A DNA stretch of 64,000 bases from Candidatus Binatia bacterium (lineage in GTDB: Bacteria > Desulfobacterota > Binatia > UBA9968 > JAJDTQ01), in NCBI GenBank assembly GCA_951813575.1, contig OX638375.1, positions 868,001 through 932,000 on the forward strand, in the 5' to 3' direction. Under the pieces are notes generated by a model. That model worked only from the letters and a program-made list of their open reading frames with translations. It made no database searches and was not told where the DNA came from. Made by a program: the position numbers and the translations under genes. Position 1 is the first letter of the stretch; each line of letters starts with the position of its first letter. Below, piece after piece: positions 31,816-41,333 of the stretch.

Positions 31816-33057
31816 ATGGGAGTGGAACCCGGCGCGGAACTGTACGATTTCAATGAACCTTCGCCCACCGGCAAGGCTGGATTCGGCAAGTGGAAGAACC
31901 CCAAGTCGCCCTACGACCGCTTCATGGAAGACCAGGGAGTCCCCATCCACCGGGACATCGGCGTACACAAGGTCCAGGACCTGCCCATGGCGCCCTGGAA
32001 ACGCCTGGGCGGACGCGGCACCGGCATCCAGCTCCTGGGCACCGAGCACCTCTGGGGCATGTACGTGGTGGAGGTCCCCGGGGCGGGCGCCCTCAACGCC
32101 GAGCGCCATCTCTACGAGGAAACCTACTACGTGGTGGAGGGACGCGGCACCACCGAAGTGTGGCACGAGAGCGAGAGCAGGAAGCAGACCTTCGAGTGGG
32201 GCCCGGGCTCGCTGTTCGGCATCCCGCTGAACGCCTGGCACCGGGTGGTCAACGCCACCTCCTCCCCGGCCATGCTGCTGGCCGCCACCACCGCCCCCAA
32301 CATCCTGAACCTCGTCCGGGACGCCGAGTTCGTGATGAACTGCCCCTACGAGTTCTCCAGGCGATTCTCCGGCGAGGACGACTACTTCAAGCCGGTGGAA
32401 GAGATCCAGGCGGACCCCGTGCGCGGCCTGGCCATGCGGCTCACCAACGTCATCCCGGACATCGTCACCTGCGAGCTGCCACGGGACAACCGCCGCTCCT
32501 TCAGCTACCGCCGGGTGGAGCCGCACATGGCCGGCGCGAACTTTTACATGAAGATCGCCGAGTACGAGACCGGACAGTACTCGAAGGCCCACAAGCACAG
32601 CTCCGGCGCCATCCTGGTGTGCATCAAGGGCAAGGGATTCAGCTACACCTGGCCGGACACCCTGGGCATGCGGCCGTGGGAGGAGGGGCGCGGCGACGAC
32701 GTCAAGCAGCAGACCTACGAGCCGGTGGGCATGATCAGCGCCGCGCCCATGCGGGGCGACTGGTTCCACCAGCATTTCGGCACCGACCCCGAAGGCCTGC
32801 GCCTGCTCATCTTCGACGGCCCCTACGGACCGGGCTTCCGGCGCGGCGGCGCCCCGGGCGCCCAGGCCAAGGACGTGGGAGCGGTGGACACCCGGGACGG
32901 CGGCAACGCCATCGCCTACATGGATGAGGACCCGCAGATCCGAAAGACCTACGAGGCCGAGCTGGCCGCCAGCGGCATGCAAAGCCGCATGCCCCAGTGG
33001 GCCTACGAGACGCGCACGCCGCCGGAAGGAGCGCTGGAGCCGGCAGCGGGGTTTTGA
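31816..33057 (+). CDS. Bicupin domain protein
   Basis: A 413-aa protein with two cupin modules: residues about 70-170 (ERHLYEETYYVVEGRGTTEV ... IPLNAWHRVVN) and about 250-350 (YSKAHKHSSGAILVCIKGKG ... GDWFHQHFG). His and Glu residues at the expected metal positions are present in both. Gentisate 1,2-dioxygenase-like and sugar-epimerase-like bicupins share this layout. A role in aromatic or other oxygenase chemistry is possible but not shown. It is divergently transcribed from the amidohydrolase-dehydrogenase pair. A GGAGG site precedes ATG 31816. Confidence 0.85.
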   Translation: MGVEPGAELYDFNEPSPTGKAGFGKWKNPKSPYDRFMEDQGVPIHRDIGVHKVQDLPMAPWKRLGGRGTGIQLLGTEHLWGMYVVEVPGAGALNAERHLYEETYYVVEGRGTTEVWHESESRKQTFEWGPGSLFGIPLNAWHRVVNATSSPAMLLAATTAPNILNLVRDAEFVMNCPYEFSRRFSGEDDYFKPVEEIQADPVRGLAMRLTNVIPDIVTCELPRDNRRSFSYRRVEPHMAGANFYMKIAEYETGQYSKAHKHSSGAILVCIKGKGFSYTWPDTLGMRPWEEGRGDDVKQQTYEPVGMISAAPMRGDWFHQHFGTDPEGLRLLIFDGPYGPGFRRGGAPGAQAKDVGAVDTRDGGNAIAYMDEDPQIRKTYEAELAASGMQSRMPQWAYETRTPPEGALEPAAGF

Positions 33058-33107
33058 GACGGATCGCGCCGAAAGTCCGCCAAGCATCAACCCCGCGCAC
33101 CACTTCC

Positions 33108-33241
33108 GTCATTCCCGCGCGCCCTTCCGTCATTCCCGCGCGCCCTTCCGTCATTCCCGCGAAAGCGGGAATCCAGGGGTGGAGGCGGGTGCGGCGGCTC
33201 CATATCTTCGCCCGGCCCCTCCTGGATTCGCGGGAATGACG
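33108..33241 (+). repeat. Dispersed palindrome family P2 with tandem half-units
   Basis: Two 21-bp tandem units, GTCATTCCCGCGCGCCCTTCC, start at 33108 and 33129. They lead into a full palindrome at 33150-33175 (ATTCCCGCGAAAGCGGGAAT). A second, inverted half copy (CTGGATTCGCGGGAATGACG) is at 33220-33241. It fills the space between the convergent bicupin and binding-protein genes. The same family is seen at 61940. Confidence 0.85.
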
Positions 33242-33301
33242 CGGTAAGTGCGTATTGGCGTCGTGGAGTGCGGACTGTGAGAGAGTGCGGAAGGGTGCGG
33301 C

Positions 33302-34222
33302 TCAACCTTCCCACAAGTCGCGAAACTGCACCGCCGCCACCTGCTCGTACGCCACCGGCCCCGGCAGGTGGCCCACCGACTGGGCGAACGCGTTCAGCTT
33401 CGCCACCGCCTCCTCCGAAATGGCAGGCTCATAGAACGGCACGTCCCGCTCCACGATGCCGGTGATAAGCTCGGCCGCGTCCTTCGGGAACAGCCCCTCC
33501 CCCACCTTCGCGGCCCTGGACGGATCCGCGCGCAACGCCTTCTGCGCCTTCACGATGGCGCGGATGGCGGCCGCCGCCTGCTCGGGCTCGCGCCCGATAA
33601 AGTCATCCGTGGTGCCGAGGCCCGCGAAGGTGCAGTACCGGACCTCCGCGGGATCGTCGCCGCGTCGCACGTCCACATGGACCTTGCCGACCCCCAGCGA
33701 CACCGCGGTGGCGCTGCCCATGGCGTTGGACCAGAACCCGTCGATCTGGCCGGACTCCAGGCCGCGCGCCGCATAGACGCCGAATGACACGTCCCGGGCC
33801 TCCGAGCCCGGAAGGTGCACGATGCTCACGTCGCGCTCCGGATCCAGTCCCCCGGCCGCCAGCAGCGTCTTGAACACGAGGTCCGGCCCTTCCGCCGCGG
33901 TCAGGCGCAAACCTCTGAGCGCGCCGATGTCTCCCCTCTCCACCGAAAGGTCCGCCCGTACCGTCAGAAGCCACGGCGTTCCCTGGGACAACGCCACCAG
34001 CAACTTGGCGCCGCTCCAGCCCGGAAACTCCCGCAACAGGTCGTGCACCGACCCCGCGATCATGGCGTCCGCGCTCCCCTCCCGGAGCGCCCGGGTGGCG
34101 CCAATCTGGGACACCAGCTCGATCTCCACGTCCGCGCCCTCTTCCCGGTAGAAGCCCAGCTCCTGGGCAGCCAGGGCCGGGAAACAGGTGTTGCTGACAA
34201 GGTCTACGGCGGCGATGCGCAT
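33302..34222 (-). CDS. NMT1/THI5-like ABC-type substrate-binding protein, leaderless
   Basis: A 306-aa protein. ATG 34222 (MRIAAVDLVSNTCFPALAAQ) begins directly at the first beta-strand. The fold markers of NMT1/SsuA-type binding proteins follow (AQELGFYREEGADVEIELVS, a central GSVHDLL loop, FWSNAMGSATAV). There is no signal peptide and no permease or ATPase gene nearby. It may act as a cytoplasmic sensor or enzyme, or the start may be mis-set. The downstream neighbour is the bicupin gene on the opposite strand. Confidence 0.8.
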   Translation of the reverse strand: MRIAAVDLVSNTCFPALAAQELGFYREEGADVEIELVSQIGATRALREGSADAMIAGSVHDLLREFPGWSGAKLLVALSQGTPWLLTVRADLSVERGDIGALRGLRLTAAEGPDLVFKTLLAAGGLDPERDVSIVHLPGSEARDVSFGVYAARGLESGQIDGFWSNAMGSATAVSLGVGKVHVDVRRGDDPAEVRYCTFAGLGTTDDFIGREPEQAAAAIRAIVKAQKALRADPSRAAKVGEGLFPKDAAELITGIVERDVPFYEPAISEEAVAKLNAFAQSVGHLPGPVAYEQVAAVQFRDLWEG

Positions 34223-34284
34223 AACGATAATCCCCCCAGACAAGCAACCGCGGGCTACGTATCCTTAACCGGCCCACGTGCTCT

Positions 34285-34695
34285 TCAGGCGGGCGTCACA
34301 GTCGGAATGAGTTGACGCCCGTTCTTCCGATAAACCTTGAAGTCGCTGTCCAATGTAACGACAACACCATCCGCATGCCGCTCGGCGATGCGAACGAGAC
34401 AACCGTCCGCGAGCGACATGGGAACGTCGTGGTACTTTCTCATCAGGCCGGCGACGGCCGCCGACTCTTCGGCCACACGAAAAGACAGATCCAGGACGCC
34501 GCGCCGGACAAAGTCAAGCACCGCTGCCGGCCCCCCTTCGATTCCCTGGACGAGGAAGCAGGCTTCCGCGATGACAGGTTCACAGGTGAATAACGGCGCC
34601 TCCATGCGCTCCCACTGGTCCCATGCCCAGCGATGGTGCCGGTCGCGGCGGTTCAGCAACGCGACCAGTGGACCTGTGTCCAGGATGAACCTCAA
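34285..34695 (-). CDS. vapC: PIN-domain ribonuclease toxin (VapC-like)
   Basis: A 136-aa PIN protein. The acidic residues expected for Mg-dependent RNA cleavage are in MRFILDTGPLVALL (Asp6), PVIAEACFL (Glu44), MSLADGCLV (Asp about 96) and TLDSDFKVYRK (Asp about 115-117). Its ATG overlaps the antitoxin stop by four bases (34692-34695), the classic vapBC arrangement. It is intact. Confidence 0.9.
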   Translation of the reverse strand: MRFILDTGPLVALLNRRDRHHRWAWDQWERMEAPLFTCEPVIAEACFLVQGIEGGPAAVLDFVRRGVLDLSFRVAEESAAVAGLMRKYHDVPMSLADGCLVRIAERHADGVVVTLDSDFKVYRKNGRQLIPTVTPA

Positions 34696-34931
34696 CGACC
34701 GAAGCTCCGCAGATAATTCTTGTTGACGGACAAATCTTCGGGTCCCGAGAGTAGGCCTGCCAGATCAGCGACCTCGGACAGAGCGGAACCCGGCCGCACT
34801 TCATGGTCAGCACGCAGGTACGAATGCAGTGCGTCACGAATCAAGGCGGACTTGCTGATACCCTTTCGCCGGGCTGCTTCCGTGAGTTGGGCCGCCAACG
34901 GATCGGACACTTTCAGGGAAACGGTGCTCAT
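34692..34931 (-). CDS. vapB: Ribbon-helix-helix antitoxin (VapB/CopG-like)
   Basis: A 79-aa protein. The N-terminal RHH DNA-binding domain is MSTVSLKVSDPLAAQLTEAA ... GISKSALIRDALHSYL. The C-terminal toxin-binding tail is LAGLLSGPEDLSVNKNYLRSF. It lies first in the operon, consistent with autorepression through the AT-rich inverted repeat just upstream (34943-34971). Confidence 0.88.
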   Translation of the reverse strand: MSTVSLKVSDPLAAQLTEAARRKGISKSALIRDALHSYLRADHEVRPGSALSEVADLAGLLSGPEDLSVNKNYLRSFGR

Positions 34932-34942
34932 CTGACCTCCGG

Positions 34943-34971
34943 GTATTACTATAGTGCCTATCTAGTATTAC
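34943..34971 (-). promoter_or_regulatory. Probable operator/promoter of the vapBC pair
   Basis: An AT-rich island in GC-rich surroundings. GTATTACTA (34943-34951) and TAGTATTAC (34963-34971) form an imperfect inverted repeat about 12 bases before the antitoxin start, a normal place for an RHH operator. A TATAGT -10-like hexamer lies inside it on the minus strand. Confidence 0.45.
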
Positions 34972-35126
34972 CCTTCCTTCAGTTCCAGTCAACAAGCCCT
35001 TTACCCTCGAGACCGGCATTCCGAGCTGCCGCCTTGACGATCGCCACAGCTCTTGATCCGAGCCCCCTATGCGCCTAGGCTTCCCTAGCCCGACTTCGAC
35101 GACAGCGATCATTTGGAGGAGACCCG

Positions 35127-36572
35127 ATGACAGACCAGGATTTGTCCGACCTGACCCTCGCGGACGCATCAGCGCAAATCAGGAGCGGCGTCTTGGCGCC
35201 GGTGGAGCTCACCGAGCTCATGCTGGCCCGCATCGACCGCCTCAACCCGGAACTGGTGGCGTTCGTGACGGTGGCCCGGGAGGAGGCGCTGGCGGACGCC
35301 CGGGCGGCGGAGGCGGAGATACGTGGCGGTAAGTACCGCGGGCCGCTTCACGGCATTCCCCTGTCCATCAAGGACAACATCGCCACGAAGGGAATCCGCA
35401 CCACGGCGGGGTCCAAGGTGCTGGAGGACTGCGTCCCGGATCACGACGCCACGGTGGTGGCGCGGTTGAGGGAGGCGGGGGCGGTGATCCTGGGCAAGAC
35501 CAACATGCACGAGTGGGCCAACGGCGGCACCACCATCAACCCGTTCTACGGCACCACCCGAAACCCCTGGGACACGGAGAGGATCGCCGGCGGTTCCAGC
35601 GGCGGGTCGGCGGCGGGAGTGGCCGCGAGCCTGGGCCTGGGCTCTCTGGGCACGGACAATGGCGGCTCGGTGCGAAACCCGGCTTCCCTGTGCGGCATCG
35701 TCGGGCTCAAACCCACCTACGGGCGCGTCAGCCGGTTCGGCCACGTGCCCGGCGACGGCGGCTTCAGCACCAACCACGTGGGAGCGTTCAGCAAGACGGT
35801 GCGGGACTGCGCGTTGATCCTGCAGGCCATCGCGGGCCAGGATCCGAAGGATCCCAACAGCGCGGACGAGCCGGTGCCGGACTACGAGGACGGTCTCGAC
35901 GCGGGCGTCGAAGGCCTCCGGGTGGGGATCGTCAAGGACTACTTCGACCGGTACATGACGCGGGCGGTCCGGGAGGCGTTCGCGGAGGCGCAGGGCCAGT
36001 TGGAGTCCCTGGGGGCCAAGCTGGTGGAGGTGGAGGTGCCGCACCTGGACGCGACGCGGGTGGCCTGGCCCTGCATCACGCGGCCGGAGAACGTGGTGGA
36101 GAACCTGCCCTACCTCACCGCCCGGCCGCGGGACTACAGCCCGCGCCTGTTGCGCCAGAACATCGGCGCGATGCTGATCCCCGCCGACGCCTACGTGACC
36201 GCCCAGCGCATCCGGCGCCTGCTGTGCCGGGAGTTCGACGAAGTGTTCGAGCAGGTGGACATCATCGCGGCGCCCACGGCGGCGGTGCCCGCGCCCACCA
36301 TCGAGGAATCCGAGCGGGCGGTCATGGTGGTGGACGGCGAGGAGATCCGGCTGGAAAGCCCGGGCGTGAACTTCCGCTCGCTCTTCACCACGCCCTTCAA
36401 TCTCACCGGGCTGCCGGCCCTGAGCGTCAACTGCGGGTTCTCGGCCGCCGGCCTGCCCATCGGGCTGCAGCTCGTGGGTCCGCGTTTCCAAGAAGAACGG
36501 GTGCTGCGGGCCGCCCACGCCTACGAACAGGCGGCCGGATGGTACCGGCGCAAGCCGCCGGTGGGCGGCTGA
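35127..36572 (+). CDS. Amidase (amidase signature family)
   Basis: A 481-aa protein with the Ser-cisSer-Lys triad of the amidase signature family: Lys in LHGIPLSIKDNIATKG, cis-Ser in IAGGSSGGSAAGVAA and nucleophile Ser in DNGGSVRNPASLCG. The full-length GatA-like fold is present. No gatB or gatC is adjacent, so it is a stand-alone amidase acting on a small amide rather than tRNA amidotransferase. GGAGGAG precedes ATG 35127. It converges with the dienelactone hydrolase-like gene. Confidence 0.92.
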   Translation: MTDQDLSDLTLADASAQIRSGVLAPVELTELMLARIDRLNPELVAFVTVAREEALADARAAEAEIRGGKYRGPLHGIPLSIKDNIATKGIRTTAGSKVLEDCVPDHDATVVARLREAGAVILGKTNMHEWANGGTTINPFYGTTRNPWDTERIAGGSSGGSAAGVAASLGLGSLGTDNGGSVRNPASLCGIVGLKPTYGRVSRFGHVPGDGGFSTNHVGAFSKTVRDCALILQAIAGQDPKDPNSADEPVPDYEDGLDAGVEGLRVGIVKDYFDRYMTRAVREAFAEAQGQLESLGAKLVEVEVPHLDATRVAWPCITRPENVVENLPYLTARPRDYSPRLLRQNIGAMLIPADAYVTAQRIRRLLCREFDEVFEQVDIIAAPTAAVPAPTIEESERAVMVVDGEEIRLESPGVNFRSLFTTPFNLTGLPALSVNCGFSAAGLPIGLQLVGPRFQEERVLRAAHAYEQAAGWYRRKPPVGG

Positions 36573-36617
36573 GCGGCTCGTTTCGCGGGCTGATTCCGCG
36601 CCGATACGCCCGGTGAC

Positions 36618-37358
36618 TCAAGCCACCGAACGCATCCTCGTGGCCACGGCTTCCGATCCCAGCACGCGGTCCAGGAAGTTGACGGACAGCGGCCATGTGA
36701 GCCTGGCCAGCGCCGGATCGTAGGCGTCGCCGTCTGCCAGGGCGAAGCCGTGGCCGGCCGGCGGGAAGAAATGCCACTCGACGTCCGCGGTGCCTTCCAG
36801 GAAGGCCGCCCGAAGCTTCTCCTGCACCGGCACCGGCGCCACCCGGTCATTCCCTCCGAACAGGATCATGGACGAGCAGTGGATCTCCCGGGCGGCCTCG
36901 TTGGGATGACGCGGCCTGAGCTCGCTGGGCCCCTCTTCCCGCACGGAGGGGTAGTAGCCCAGGAACGCGGCGGTCTGGGGCGTCGCGGCGACGAAATGTA
37001 TGCCGATGCGTCCGCCCATGCACAGGCCCATGACCGCTACCCGCTTCTCGTCCACGTCGTCGCGTCCGCAGAGGTATTGCCAGCCCCGGCCGATGACCTC
37101 CACGAACCGCCCGTCCGTGGTCTTCTTCTGGACGTCGTGGAAGTCGGAGAAGCCCAGCATGTCATAGAGAGCGGGCACCATGGTCGTGTACCCCGCCTCT
37201 GCGAACTCGCAGGCCATGTGCTTTATGTGGCCCGTGACTCCGTAGTGGTGATGGACGATGAGGAGCGCCGGGCCCGGCGCCGACCGTTCCGGCGAAGCGA
37301 TGAAGCCGGGCACCCCGTCCTGCTCCTGCGTCAGTGCGCGAGTGATGATCTTCGACAT
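36618..37358 (-). CDS. Dienelactone hydrolase family protein
   Basis: A 246-aa alpha/beta hydrolase. ATG 37358 (MSKIITRALTQEQDGVPGFI) follows AGGAGGGGA and is preferred over an upstream in-frame ATG. The catalytic residues are Cys in VMGLCMGGRIGI, Asp in FGGNDRVAPV and His in PAGHGFALAD. The Cys nucleophile is typical of dienelactone hydrolases, which open lactone intermediates of aromatic breakdown. It may work with the amidase or HyuAB next to it, though no shared promoter is evident. Confidence 0.88.
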   Translation of the reverse strand: MSKIITRALTQEQDGVPGFIASPERSAPGPALLIVHHHYGVTGHIKHMACEFAEAGYTTMVPALYDMLGFSDFHDVQKKTTDGRFVEVIGRGWQYLCGRDDVDEKRVAVMGLCMGGRIGIHFVAATPQTAAFLGYYPSVREEGPSELRPRHPNEAAREIHCSSMILFGGNDRVAPVPVQEKLRAAFLEGTADVEWHFFPPAGHGFALADGDAYDPALARLTWPLSVNFLDRVLGSEAVATRMRSVA

Positions 37359-37444
37359 GGTCCCCTCCTGCCAACCCTTCATTCTTTCATGACGCCATTC
37401 TGCGCAACCATTATGCCCCTTCGTGGGGTATGCGGGTCAAGCGG

Positions 37445-39205
37445 TCAACGGCCCGAGGCCGGGTCCTCCGAGCGGCGCGCCTGCCGCAGCCTCCGGGTCG
37501 CTTCCATGTCCGCGGCGCCCGTCTCCGGATCCACCACCACTCCGTACTGCAGCCGCGCGTTCTCCGGCGACAGCAGATCGGCGGCCACGTCGTCCAGGAC
37601 GGCCTCCACCAGCCGCTCACAGGGATCGCCGTATCCACCGCCCCCGGCGGAGCGGATCTCGGCCACGTCGCCGCCGCGGGGATGGTGCATGGCGGCCCGG
37701 TGGAACTCCAGCGCTTCGCCGCTCTCCGAGTGCACCCGCACCGTCCCGGCGGCGGCCGACGAGCCGCCGGCCAGCCCGAACGGCGCGGTCTCCTCGGCGC
37801 CGCTGCCGATCTGCACCGAGAGCGCGCTGCCGTCCTCGTTGAAGCGCAGGGAGAAGAGCGCCCCGTAGCCGCCGCGCCACTTGCCCGCGCCCGCGCTGTC
37901 CGGGCGGAGCTCATAGTTCAGTATCCGGTGCGGGAAGGTCAGCTCGTAGAGCTCCGGGTCCGGCACCCGGCTGCCGCCCATGGACGACACCGGGCTGATG
38001 TGGTTCCAGCCGTCGAAGCCCTGGGTGGCGCCGCCGCCTCCCTTGGCGAAATGGAGGATGAAGGCCGCCGGCCGCCCGGTGCGCCGGTTGAGGGCGGTGC
38101 CGGCCCCCGCGTTGGTGCGCGCCCAGCCCGCCTGCACCCGTTCCGGCACCGCCTGGGACAAGGCCATCCACACGGCCTCCACGATGGTGGCGCAGGTGGC
38201 CACGGTGCACTGGGTGGTGGGAGCGCCTTCCCGGGGATTCACCAGCGACCCTTCCGGCGCAAGCACCGCCACCGGGCGCATGCAGCCCTCGTTCACGCCC
38301 ACGTCGGCCGCGATGGTGGAGAAGAGCCCGATGTAGCAGGACGAAACCGTGTTGGCGTAGGAGCTGTTGTAGTAGACAGGGATCTGCGGATCCGAACCGG
38401 CGAAGTCGAAACGCAGGTCCTCCCCTTCCACCTCAAGCCGCACCCGGATGGCAGGCCGGCCGCCGGGGACGTCCTCCAGCACGTGATCGAGCTGCCGGGA
38501 CGCGTGGTAGACGCCGTCGGGGACGGCGGCGATGCGCTCCCGCATCTGCGCCTCGCTCCGGTCCAGCATCTCCTCCATGGCGCCTTCGACGCTGTCGCAG
38601 CCGTACCGCTCGAGCATCTGCTCGAGCGACTTCTCGCCCACGTTGCATGCGCCCACCTGGCACTGGAGGTCGCCTTCCACCGAGCTGCGCAGGCGCACGT
38701 TCAGCAGGATGATCTCCCACACGTCCCGGTTGTAGGCGCCGCCCCGGTAGAGCTTCGCCGGAGGGATCCGCAGACCCTCTTCCCAGGCGGTGGCCGCGTG
38801 GGGGTTCCGTCCCGCCGCTCCTCCGCCTCCGATATCGGCATGATGGCCCCGGCTGAGGACCCAGAACCGAAGACGCCCTTCGTAGAACACGGGCTTCAAC
38901 ACCGAAATGTCCGGCGCGTGGTTGTTGCCGCGGTAGGGGTCGTTGAGGATCATCACGTCCCCGGGCTCCACGTCGTCGCCGAAGTGGTCGCTGACCGACT
39001 TGACCGCAAACGGGCTCGCTCCCATCAGCACCGGAATGTAGGCGGTCTGGGCCACGAGCCTGAGGCGGCGGTCGAACACCGCGGTGACGAAGTCCTTGTT
39101 CTCGGCGAAGATGGGCGAACGGGAACTGCGCAGCATGCCGGCGCCCATCTCCCGGGTGACGCCTTCGAGACGGTTGGTAATGACGGTGAGGAGGATGGGG
39201 TCCAT
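37445..39205 (-). CDS. hyuB: Hydantoinase B / 5-oxoprolinase beta-type subunit
   Basis: A 586-aa protein. The family start MDPILLTVITNRLEGVTREM is followed by RSSRSPIFAENKDFVTAVFD, GDVMILNDPYRGNNHAPDIS and GHHADIGGGG, all diagnostic of HyuB/acetone carboxylase-alpha/oxoprolinase subunits. It acts with HyuA, encoded 4 bases upstream, in ATP-dependent opening of a cyclic amide (hydantoin or 5-oxoproline-like) or in a related carboxylation. Metal-binding His and Asp are present. It is complete. Confidence 0.93.
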   Translation of the reverse strand: MDPILLTVITNRLEGVTREMGAGMLRSSRSPIFAENKDFVTAVFDRRLRLVAQTAYIPVLMGASPFAVKSVSDHFGDDVEPGDVMILNDPYRGNNHAPDISVLKPVFYEGRLRFWVLSRGHHADIGGGGAAGRNPHAATAWEEGLRIPPAKLYRGGAYNRDVWEIILLNVRLRSSVEGDLQCQVGACNVGEKSLEQMLERYGCDSVEGAMEEMLDRSEAQMRERIAAVPDGVYHASRQLDHVLEDVPGGRPAIRVRLEVEGEDLRFDFAGSDPQIPVYYNSSYANTVSSCYIGLFSTIAADVGVNEGCMRPVAVLAPEGSLVNPREGAPTTQCTVATCATIVEAVWMALSQAVPERVQAGWARTNAGAGTALNRRTGRPAAFILHFAKGGGGATQGFDGWNHISPVSSMGGSRVPDPELYELTFPHRILNYELRPDSAGAGKWRGGYGALFSLRFNEDGSALSVQIGSGAEETAPFGLAGGSSAAAGTVRVHSESGEALEFHRAAMHHPRGGDVAEIRSAGGGGYGDPCERLVEAVLDDVAADLLSPENARLQYGVVVDPETGAADMEATRRLRQARRSEDPASGR

Positions 39206-39209
39206 GGTC

Positions 39210-41333
39210 CTACGTCCCCTGCGCCTCGGCTTGTCCGGTTTTCACTCGCGCCAGGCTCTCGGCCAGCCCGCGCTCATTCAAGTACACGAGATAGTTCCCG
39301 TAGGCGTCGCAGGTGAGCCGATACTCCGGCGTCACCACCACCGTGGTGGTCTCCTGCTCGACGATGGCGGGGCCGGCGACATCCTCGCCCGACGTCAGCA
39401 GATGGCCGTCGTAGACCGGCACCTCGCGGAACCCGTCCTCGAAGAACGCTCTGCGGCGGCCCGTCAGCGCCGTCGCCGGGGAGCCGTTTCGGGCGGACAT
39501 GGGCTCGGTGTCGGCGAGCCCCCTTCCCACCACCCGCAGGTTGACGATCTCGGCGGCCGCGTCCGGCATGCTGTAGCCGTTCAACGACTCGTGTATCCGA
39601 TGGAAGTCACCGGCCAGTCTCGCTACCGCGGCCTCCGTGAGCGCGGTCTCGGGCACGGGCACCTCCACCTCGCTGAACTGCCCCACGTAACGCATGTCCG
39701 CCGCGCAGCTTACCGCAATGCGGTGGCGCGGAACACCCTCGGCGAGGAGCGCTTCCACGGCCGCGCGCCGGAGGTCCCGGAAGTGCCCTTCCACCGTGTC
39801 CCGGTCGAGCCGGTCCAGGGACATCACGCAGCTCCTCACGAAATCGTGCCGCAGGTCCGACAGGAGCTGCCCGGCGGCGCACATGACCGATGCCTCCCGG
39901 GGCACCAGGATCAGGCCGATCTCCAGCTCCCGGGCGATGGCGCACGCGTGGATGGGGCCGGCGCCGCCGGCGGCCACCAGCACGAACCCCCGCGGGTCGT
40001 GGCCGCGCCGCACGGACACCTCCCGGATGGCGTCCACCATGTTGGCGTTGACCACCTGATGGGCACCGTAGGCGGCGCGCACCATGTCCATGCCCAAGGG
40101 CTCGGCCACCTGCCGCCGGAACGCCTCCCGGGCGGCGGCCTCGTCGAGCCGGAGACGTCCGCCCCAGAACCGCTCCGCGCTCAGGTAGCCGACGAGCAGG
40201 TCGGCGTCGGTCACCGTTGGCCGGACGCCGCCCCGGCCATAGCACACCGGACCGGGAGTGGAGCCCGCGCTCTCCGGTCCCACCTGCAGGAGACCCCGGT
40301 CGTCGACGGTGACGACACTGCCGCCGCCGGCGCCGATGGTGTGCACCGCCACCATGGGGAGCGCGATCCGGTGGCCCGAGATCTCCGTTTCCTTGGTGAC
40401 CTCCACCTCGCCCCGATCGGCGAGGCAGACGTCGAAACTGGTCCCTCCCATGTCCGCGGTGATGGCGTTGGAGATGCCATGGAGGCCAGCGTACCAAAGC
40501 CCCGCCACCGGCCCCGCGGCAGGCCCGGACAGGATGCTCCGGACCCCGAACCGGGCGGCCGGCTCCAGGCCCATGACCCCGCCGCTGGACTGCATGACCA
40601 GCAGCCGGCCACGGAACCCGTTGTCCGCCAGGCGCCGCTCGATGGATTCGAGATAGTCCGCCAGCACCGGGGTCACGTAGGCGTTGACGGCGGTGGTGCT
40701 CAGGCGCTCGTAGAGCCTCACCTCGGGCAACACCTCGCTGGAGAGCGAGACGTGTACGTCCGGCAGCGCGTTCCGGAGGCGCGACGCCACGGCACGCTCG
40801 TGGGAGTCGTTGGCGAACGCGAACACGAATCCCACGGCGACGCTCTCCACCTCGGCCCGGCGGAGCCCGGCCACGGCTCGGTTGACGGAGCCCTCGTCCA
40901 ACGCCTCCAGCACCATCCCTTGGCTGTCAACGCGCTCCGCGACCGGGTGTATCCGCTGCCTGGGGACCAGCGGCTGGGGAGGCGCCTGCTTGGGGTCGTA
41001 GAGATCGGAGCGCATGCCCCGCCGCATGTTGAGGACATCCCGAAACCCGGCGGTGGTGAGAAGCGCCGTACGAGCGCCGTTCCGGGTCAGCAGCGCGTTG
41101 GTGGCGATGGTGCTCCCGTGGATGATCCGCTCGGTGCGTTCCAGCAACTCGTCCAGAGTGAGGTCCAACTCGTCGGCCACGAGTCCGAGGCCGGCCAGCA
41201 GTGCACCGGCCAGATCGTCGGGGTCGGACAGGGTCTTGCGGAGGAGACGCTGGCCATTCCCGGACACCATCAGGTCGATGAAGGTGCCGCCGACGTCCAC
41301 GCCGACCATGTATCGACCTCGGGAACCATCCAT
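39210..41333 (-). CDS. hyuA: Hydantoinase A / 5-oxoprolinase alpha-type subunit
   Basis: A 707-aa ASKHA-fold ATPase subunit: MVGVDVGGTFIDLMV (phosphate 1 loop), IIHGSTIATNALLTRNG, TADMGGTSFDVCLADRGEVE (phosphate 2) and PGPVCYGRGGVRPTVTDADL. It pairs with HyuB. The start is ATG 41333 (MDGSRGRYMVG) or the ATG eight codons later. Neither has a strong ribosome site. The region upstream becomes AT-rich and marks the edge of the accessory island. Confidence 0.93.
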   Translation of the reverse strand: MDGSRGRYMVGVDVGGTFIDLMVSGNGQRLLRKTLSDPDDLAGALLAGLGLVADELDLTLDELLERTERIIHGSTIATNALLTRNGARTALLTTAGFRDVLNMRRGMRSDLYDPKQAPPQPLVPRQRIHPVAERVDSQGMVLEALDEGSVNRAVAGLRRAEVESVAVGFVFAFANDSHERAVASRLRNALPDVHVSLSSEVLPEVRLYERLSTTAVNAYVTPVLADYLESIERRLADNGFRGRLLVMQSSGGVMGLEPAARFGVRSILSGPAAGPVAGLWYAGLHGISNAITADMGGTSFDVCLADRGEVEVTKETEISGHRIALPMVAVHTIGAGGGSVVTVDDRGLLQVGPESAGSTPGPVCYGRGGVRPTVTDADLLVGYLSAERFWGGRLRLDEAAAREAFRRQVAEPLGMDMVRAAYGAHQVVNANMVDAIREVSVRRGHDPRGFVLVAAGGAGPIHACAIARELEIGLILVPREASVMCAAGQLLSDLRHDFVRSCVMSLDRLDRDTVEGHFRDLRRAAVEALLAEGVPRHRIAVSCAADMRYVGQFSEVEVPVPETALTEAAVARLAGDFHRIHESLNGYSMPDAAAEIVNLRVVGRGLADTEPMSARNGSPATALTGRRRAFFEDGFREVPVYDGHLLTSGEDVAGPAIVEQETTTVVVTPEYRLTCDAYGNYLVYLNERGLAESLARVKTGQAEAQGT

